From Ruminococcaceae bacterium UBA3215 (GTDB lineage Bacteria; Bacillota; Clostridia; Oscillospirales; Ruminococcaceae): 64,000 nucleotides of DNA. The notes under the pieces were generated by a model that was not told the DNA's origin, did no database searches, and saw only the letters and a list, made by a program, of their open reading frames with translations. This document shows positions 61,191 to 64,000 of this stretch, piece by piece (the stretch's first letter is position 1; each line of letters starts with the position of its first letter). The stretch is taken from NCBI GenBank assembly GCA_002363155.1, contig DEWH01000013.1, forward strand, positions 85,365-149,364, written 5' to 3'. The position numbers and the translations under genes are program-made.

Positions 61191-61745
61191 TCAGACTGTC
61201 ATTATCTCTTTTTCTTTTTCGGCGCAGACCTTATCCACCTTCTCAACGTACTTGTCGGTGATAGTCTGGATCTTCTTCTCGCCGTCCTTAACATCGTCCT
61301 CGGTGATCTCGCTGTTCTTCTTCATTGCCTTGAACTTATCCATAGCGTCTCTGCGGCAGTTCCTTACCGCTACCTTAGCATCTTCGCCGTACTTCTTGAC
61401 CTGTTTGCAGAGCTCTTTTCTGCGTTCCTCGGTGAGCTGGGGGAACACGATACGGATAGCCTTGCCGTCATTGGTGGGGGTGATGCCGATATCGCTTGCC
61501 ATTATCGCCTTTTCGATAGCCTTGAGGGAAGAAGCGTCCCAGGGCTGGATAACGAGTATTCTCGCTTCCGCAACGGAAACAGCCGCCATAGCGTTGATCT
61601 GCGTGGGAACTCCGTAGTAATCAACTGTGATCTTATCGAGCACAGCGGGGTTTGCACGTCCTGCTCTTATTGTTGTGAATTCCTTTTCAAGCGCGTTTAC
61701 GCACTTTTCCATTTTCTGCTCGGCAGCGTTGATAGTTTCTTTCAT
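61191..61745 (-). CDS. frr: Ribosome recycling factor
   Basis: The 184-residue protein splits post-termination ribosomes with EF-G. It has AEQKMEKCVNALEKEFTTIR, GRANPAVLDKITVDYYG, and VFPQLTEERRKELCKQVKKYGE, with the usual triple-helix and beta domain layout. AAAGGAACGG precedes the ATG. Confidence 0.97.
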   Translation of the reverse strand: MKETINAAEQKMEKCVNALEKEFTTIRAGRANPAVLDKITVDYYGVPTQINAMAAVSVAEARILVIQPWDASSLKAIEKAIMASDIGITPTNDGKAIRIVFPQLTEERRKELCKQVKKYGEDAKVAVRNCRRDAMDKFKAMKKNSEITEDDVKDGEKKIQTITDKYVEKVDKVCAEKEKEIMTV

Positions 61746-61906
61746 AATGACCGTTCCTTTCTGTACCGGAGCTTTTGCTGCTCCGGGTAATATTATTGAA
61801 TTTCAGCAGTATGCCCGAATCACGTCACGATCCGGATATGTCGGCGCAGCCGACACCGCAATTATTCATTATTCATTATTCATTATTCGTTATTCACTCT
61901 TCATTA
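61746..61906. repeat. Spacer between pyrH and frr with heptanucleotide tandem repeat
   Basis: Four copies of ATTATTC and a fifth variant (GTTATTC) lie at about 61861-61895, just after the pyrH stop on the minus strand. A hairpin (CCGGAGC with GCTCCGG) stands nearer frr at about 61768-61788, without a T run, so read-through from pyrH into frr is likely. Confidence 0.7.
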
Positions 61907-62623
61907 TCACGTCTGGTTGCTTACGAGAGTACCGACTTTCTCGCCCATAACGGCATCGTAGATGTTGTCGGGGCGGTGAAGATCGAATACGATCAGCGGG
62001 ATATTGTTCTCGATGCACATTGCCGCTGCCGTACCGTCAAGCACGCGCAGACCGTTTACGAGTATATCCTTGTGCCGGAGAGTCTCATACTTGACCGCAT
62101 CATCGAACTTGAGCGGATCCTTGTCGTAAACGCCGTCAACCATTGTGGCTTTGAGAACTATCTCGGCATTGATCTCGGCAGCTCTGAGTGCGGCCGCACT
62201 GTCTGTTGAGAAGAAGGGGTTGCCTGTTCCGCAGCCGAATATAACTATTCTGCCCTTTGTGAAGTGACGAAGCGCCTTTTCGCGGATATAGGGCTCGCAG
62301 ATAGCGTTCATAGCGATGGCGGACTGCACGCGCACGTCACAGCCCAGCTCTTTCAGCGCATCTCCTACCGCAAGCGCGTTCATTGTGGTCGCAAGCATAC
62401 CGATGTGGTCTGCCGTGACTCTGTCCATATTCTCGCTCGTTCTTCCGCGCCAGAAGTTGCCGCCGCCGACAACTATGCCTATCTCGGCGCCCGCATCATA
62501 GCAGCGCTTTACACTCCTGCATATCGTGTTTATCGTAGGGATATCGAGTCCCGTTTTCTTCTCGCCGGCAAGCGCCTCGCCGCTGAGCTTCAGAAGTATT
62601 CTCTTGTATTTAAGTTCCGCCAT
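61907..62623 (-). CDS. pyrH: UMP kinase
   Basis: The start at 62623 (MAELKYKRILLKLSGEALAG) follows GGAGAG; a frame seven codons longer is not used. The 238-residue amino-acid-kinase-fold enzyme phosphorylates UMP. It has VVGGGNFWRGR, DHIGMLATTMNALA, FGCGTGNPFFSTDSAAALRA and DGVYDKDP. It lies 21 bp after hom. Confidence 0.96.
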   Translation of the reverse strand: MAELKYKRILLKLSGEALAGEKKTGLDIPTINTICRSVKRCYDAGAEIGIVVGGGNFWRGRTSENMDRVTADHIGMLATTMNALAVGDALKELGCDVRVQSAIAMNAICEPYIREKALRHFTKGRIVIFGCGTGNPFFSTDSAAALRAAEINAEIVLKATMVDGVYDKDPLKFDDAVKYETLRHKDILVNGLRVLDGTAAAMCIENNIPLIVFDLHRPDNIYDAVMGEKVGTLVSNQT

Positions 62624-62644
62624 TTCTCTCCGTCCTTTCTGCAA

Positions 62645-63856
62645 TCAATAGTCAAGCACTCTTATCGAGCCGAGAACATCAAGCTTGCCGCACTTTTCTT
62701 CAAATTCCGCTTCGTTGATAAGGGGAGTTACAAAAGCCGTTTCATCGTCCGGCGCACCGTCTCTTGACAGGAACCTTACCTCGCCGAAAATGTCCTCGGC
62801 AGTCTTTCTGTCGGTCTTTGCACGGACATAGAACCTGTTGGAGAGCTTCTTATATGGTATAACGAAATCCTGATCGCTGTCCTCCCAGTTCATGGACTTT
62901 GAGGTGCCGTGGGACTTTGCAGCTATGATTATGTCGGAAACAACCGCGCTTGCAGTCGGGAGTTTGCCTGCGCCCTTGCCGTAGAATACGACATCGCCGA
63001 CAGCGTCGCCGCGGACGAGTATTGCATTGAACACGTCGTTTACCCCGGAGAGCTGGCTTTCTTCGTTTATCACCGCCGGACATGTCATTACCGCAACATC
63101 ACTGCCCCGCTTTGAAGCAAAGCCGATCAGCTTTATGACGCTGTTCATGCTCTCGCAGTAGCGTACATCTTCAAGGGTGATCTTTGTGATGCCTTCGGTA
63201 TGTATGTTGTCGGGGTAAACGTGTCTGCCGAACGCGAGGGACGCGAGAATGCAGATCTTGCGGCAGGTATCGTGACCTTCCACGTCAGCCGAGGGATCAC
63301 GCTCCGCATAGCCCAGTTCCTGGGCTATTTTAAGCGCTTCGTCAAATCCCATGCCCTCTTTTATCATCTTGGTTAGTATGAAATTTGTAGTGCCGTTGAG
63401 AATACCGGCGATCTCGTCTATCTCATTTGCGGAGAGGCACTGGTTGAGCGGGCGGATTATCGGGATACCGCCGCCGACGCTTGCTTCAAAGAAGAAGTTA
63501 ACGTCATGCTCTTTGGCTATCTTAAGCAGCTCGGCACCTTTGGACGCCACAAGCTCCTTGTTCGAGGTAACAACGCTCTTTCCTGCTTCAAGCGCGGATT
63601 TCACATAGCCGTAAGAGAACTTCACACCGCCTATGACCTCCGCGACCACAGCGACCTCGGGGTCGTTCAGTATCACATCGAAGTCCTTGACGAACTTATC
63701 CCTGTAACGTTCGTCCGGGCAGTCCCTTATTTCGAGGATATATTTGATGTCGAGCTCCTCGCCGGCTTTCTTTTCGAGTGCCTCCTTGTTCTTATAGAAG
63801 ACCTCAACGGTTCCCGAGCCTACGACACCGAAACCGAGCACTGCGATCTTTTTCAT
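62645..63856 (-). CDS. hom: Homoserine dehydrogenase
   Basis: This enzyme reduces aspartate semialdehyde to homoserine for threonine and methionine. The 403-residue protein has the NAD(P) motif GFGVVGSGTVEVF at residues 8-20, SNKELVASKG, ASVGGGIPIIRPL, GILNGTTNFILTKM and GYAERDPSADVEGHD with the catalytic Lys region. A C-terminal part beyond about residue 320 may be a degenerate ACT-type regulatory domain. It is the first gene of the cluster in this window. Confidence 0.96.
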   Translation of the reverse strand: MKKIAVLGFGVVGSGTVEVFYKNKEALEKKAGEELDIKYILEIRDCPDERYRDKFVKDFDVILNDPEVAVVAEVIGGVKFSYGYVKSALEAGKSVVTSNKELVASKGAELLKIAKEHDVNFFFEASVGGGIPIIRPLNQCLSANEIDEIAGILNGTTNFILTKMIKEGMGFDEALKIAQELGYAERDPSADVEGHDTCRKICILASLAFGRHVYPDNIHTEGITKITLEDVRYCESMNSVIKLIGFASKRGSDVAVMTCPAVINEESQLSGVNDVFNAILVRGDAVGDVVFYGKGAGKLPTASAVVSDIIIAAKSHGTSKSMNWEDSDQDFVIPYKKLSNRFYVRAKTDRKTAEDIFGEVRFLSRDGAPDDETAFVTPLINEAEFEEKCGKLDVLGSIRVLDY

Positions 63857-63893
63857 ACTTCCTGTCCTTTCTCAGAAAAACTTAATCTGTAAT

Positions 63894-63922
63894 ATTATAT
63901 CATAATTTCCATTATAAAACAA
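63894..63922 (-). promoter_or_regulatory. Probable promoter of the hom-pyrH-frr cluster
   Basis: On the minus strand TTGTTT (63922-63917) and TATAAT (63899-63894) are 17 bases apart, 38 bp before the hom start. The -35 box is weak. The remaining bases to 64000 hold no gene. Confidence 0.6.
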
Positions 63923-64000
63923 GAGTTTTCCGTAAATTTTTATAGATTTTGATATGCATATTTCAGACTTTCTGCGATATTGGCTGAGATACACGCAAAA

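Noticed and set aside
1..64000. tRNA and rRNA genes
   Set aside because: No cloverleaf with a TTCGANNC-type arm or rRNA segment was recognised in the intergenic regions.

Overview
The window looks like chromosome from an anaerobic, gut-type Firmicute of class Clostridia, most likely a motile Ruminococcus or [Eubacterium] siraeum-like member of the Oscillospiraceae. This is inferred from strong AGGAGG-type ribosome binding sites, sigma-A promoters, a CIRCE operator, a class B sortase, an archaeal-type prolyl-tRNA synthetase, lipoproteins with long Thr/Ala/Glu linkers, and a flagellin with a sigma-28 promoter. No rRNA, tRNA or CRISPR array was seen.

Region 1 (1-4.9 kb) is accessory DNA: a protein kinase gene broken by an in-frame amber codon, a short relaxase-like protein with an N-terminal DNA-binding segment, a 53-residue small protein, and a large protein whose C-terminus resembles a HerA-type ATPase without its nucleotide-binding motifs.

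Region 2 (4.9-23.2 kb, all minus strand) is a flagellin and flagellin-modification island. An 11-gene cluster reads leftward from a near-consensus promoter at 20.95 kb: two paralogous GT2-TPR glycosyltransferases, a third GT2 enzyme, an ATP-grasp ligase, an opine-dehydrogenase-like enzyme, a single-chain cobalamin-dependent mutase-like protein, a sugar aminotransferase, RfbA, RfbB, an SGNH/nucleotidyltransferase fusion and a radical SAM enzyme. Flagellin lies just upstream with its own terminator and an exact sigma-28 promoter. The enzymes suggest a dTDP-4-amino-4,6-dideoxyhexose carrying an unusual amino-acid-derived group. This is the best candidate in the window for an undescribed system. 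A paralogue of the 53-residue small protein sits at the right edge, so the two copies bracket regions 1-2.

Region 3 (23.2-28.7 kb) is mobile-element debris (IS21-like motifs, a primase-like tail, an AAA/DUF4143 ATPase without its P-loop, a Uma2 fragment) followed by an intact two-gene operon of an AlbA/RecG-like regulator and a large serine recombinase.

Region 4 (28.8-56.6 kb) is mixed housekeeping and surface genes: CIRCE-controlled htpG, deoC and a BMP-family lipoprotein, a PrsA-like foldase with PepF, ribulose-phosphate epimerase with a disordered tail, nadE with an MGMT-like protein, a REC-GGDEF-EAL protein with an HPt protein, an FN3-sortase, proS, a VanY-like lipoprotein, tcdA, rpsF-ssb-rpsR, and three lipoproteins. 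One of these has a long structured leader with a terminator and a possible antiterminator.

Region 5 (56.7-63.9 kb, minus strand) is the conserved cluster hom-pyrH-frr-uppS-cdsA-dxr-rseP, interrupted between cdsA and dxr by an AT-rich gene for a membrane-anchored GIY-YIG protein. A dispersed hairpin repeat recurs at gene ends near 32.3, 37.2 and 55.6 kb.
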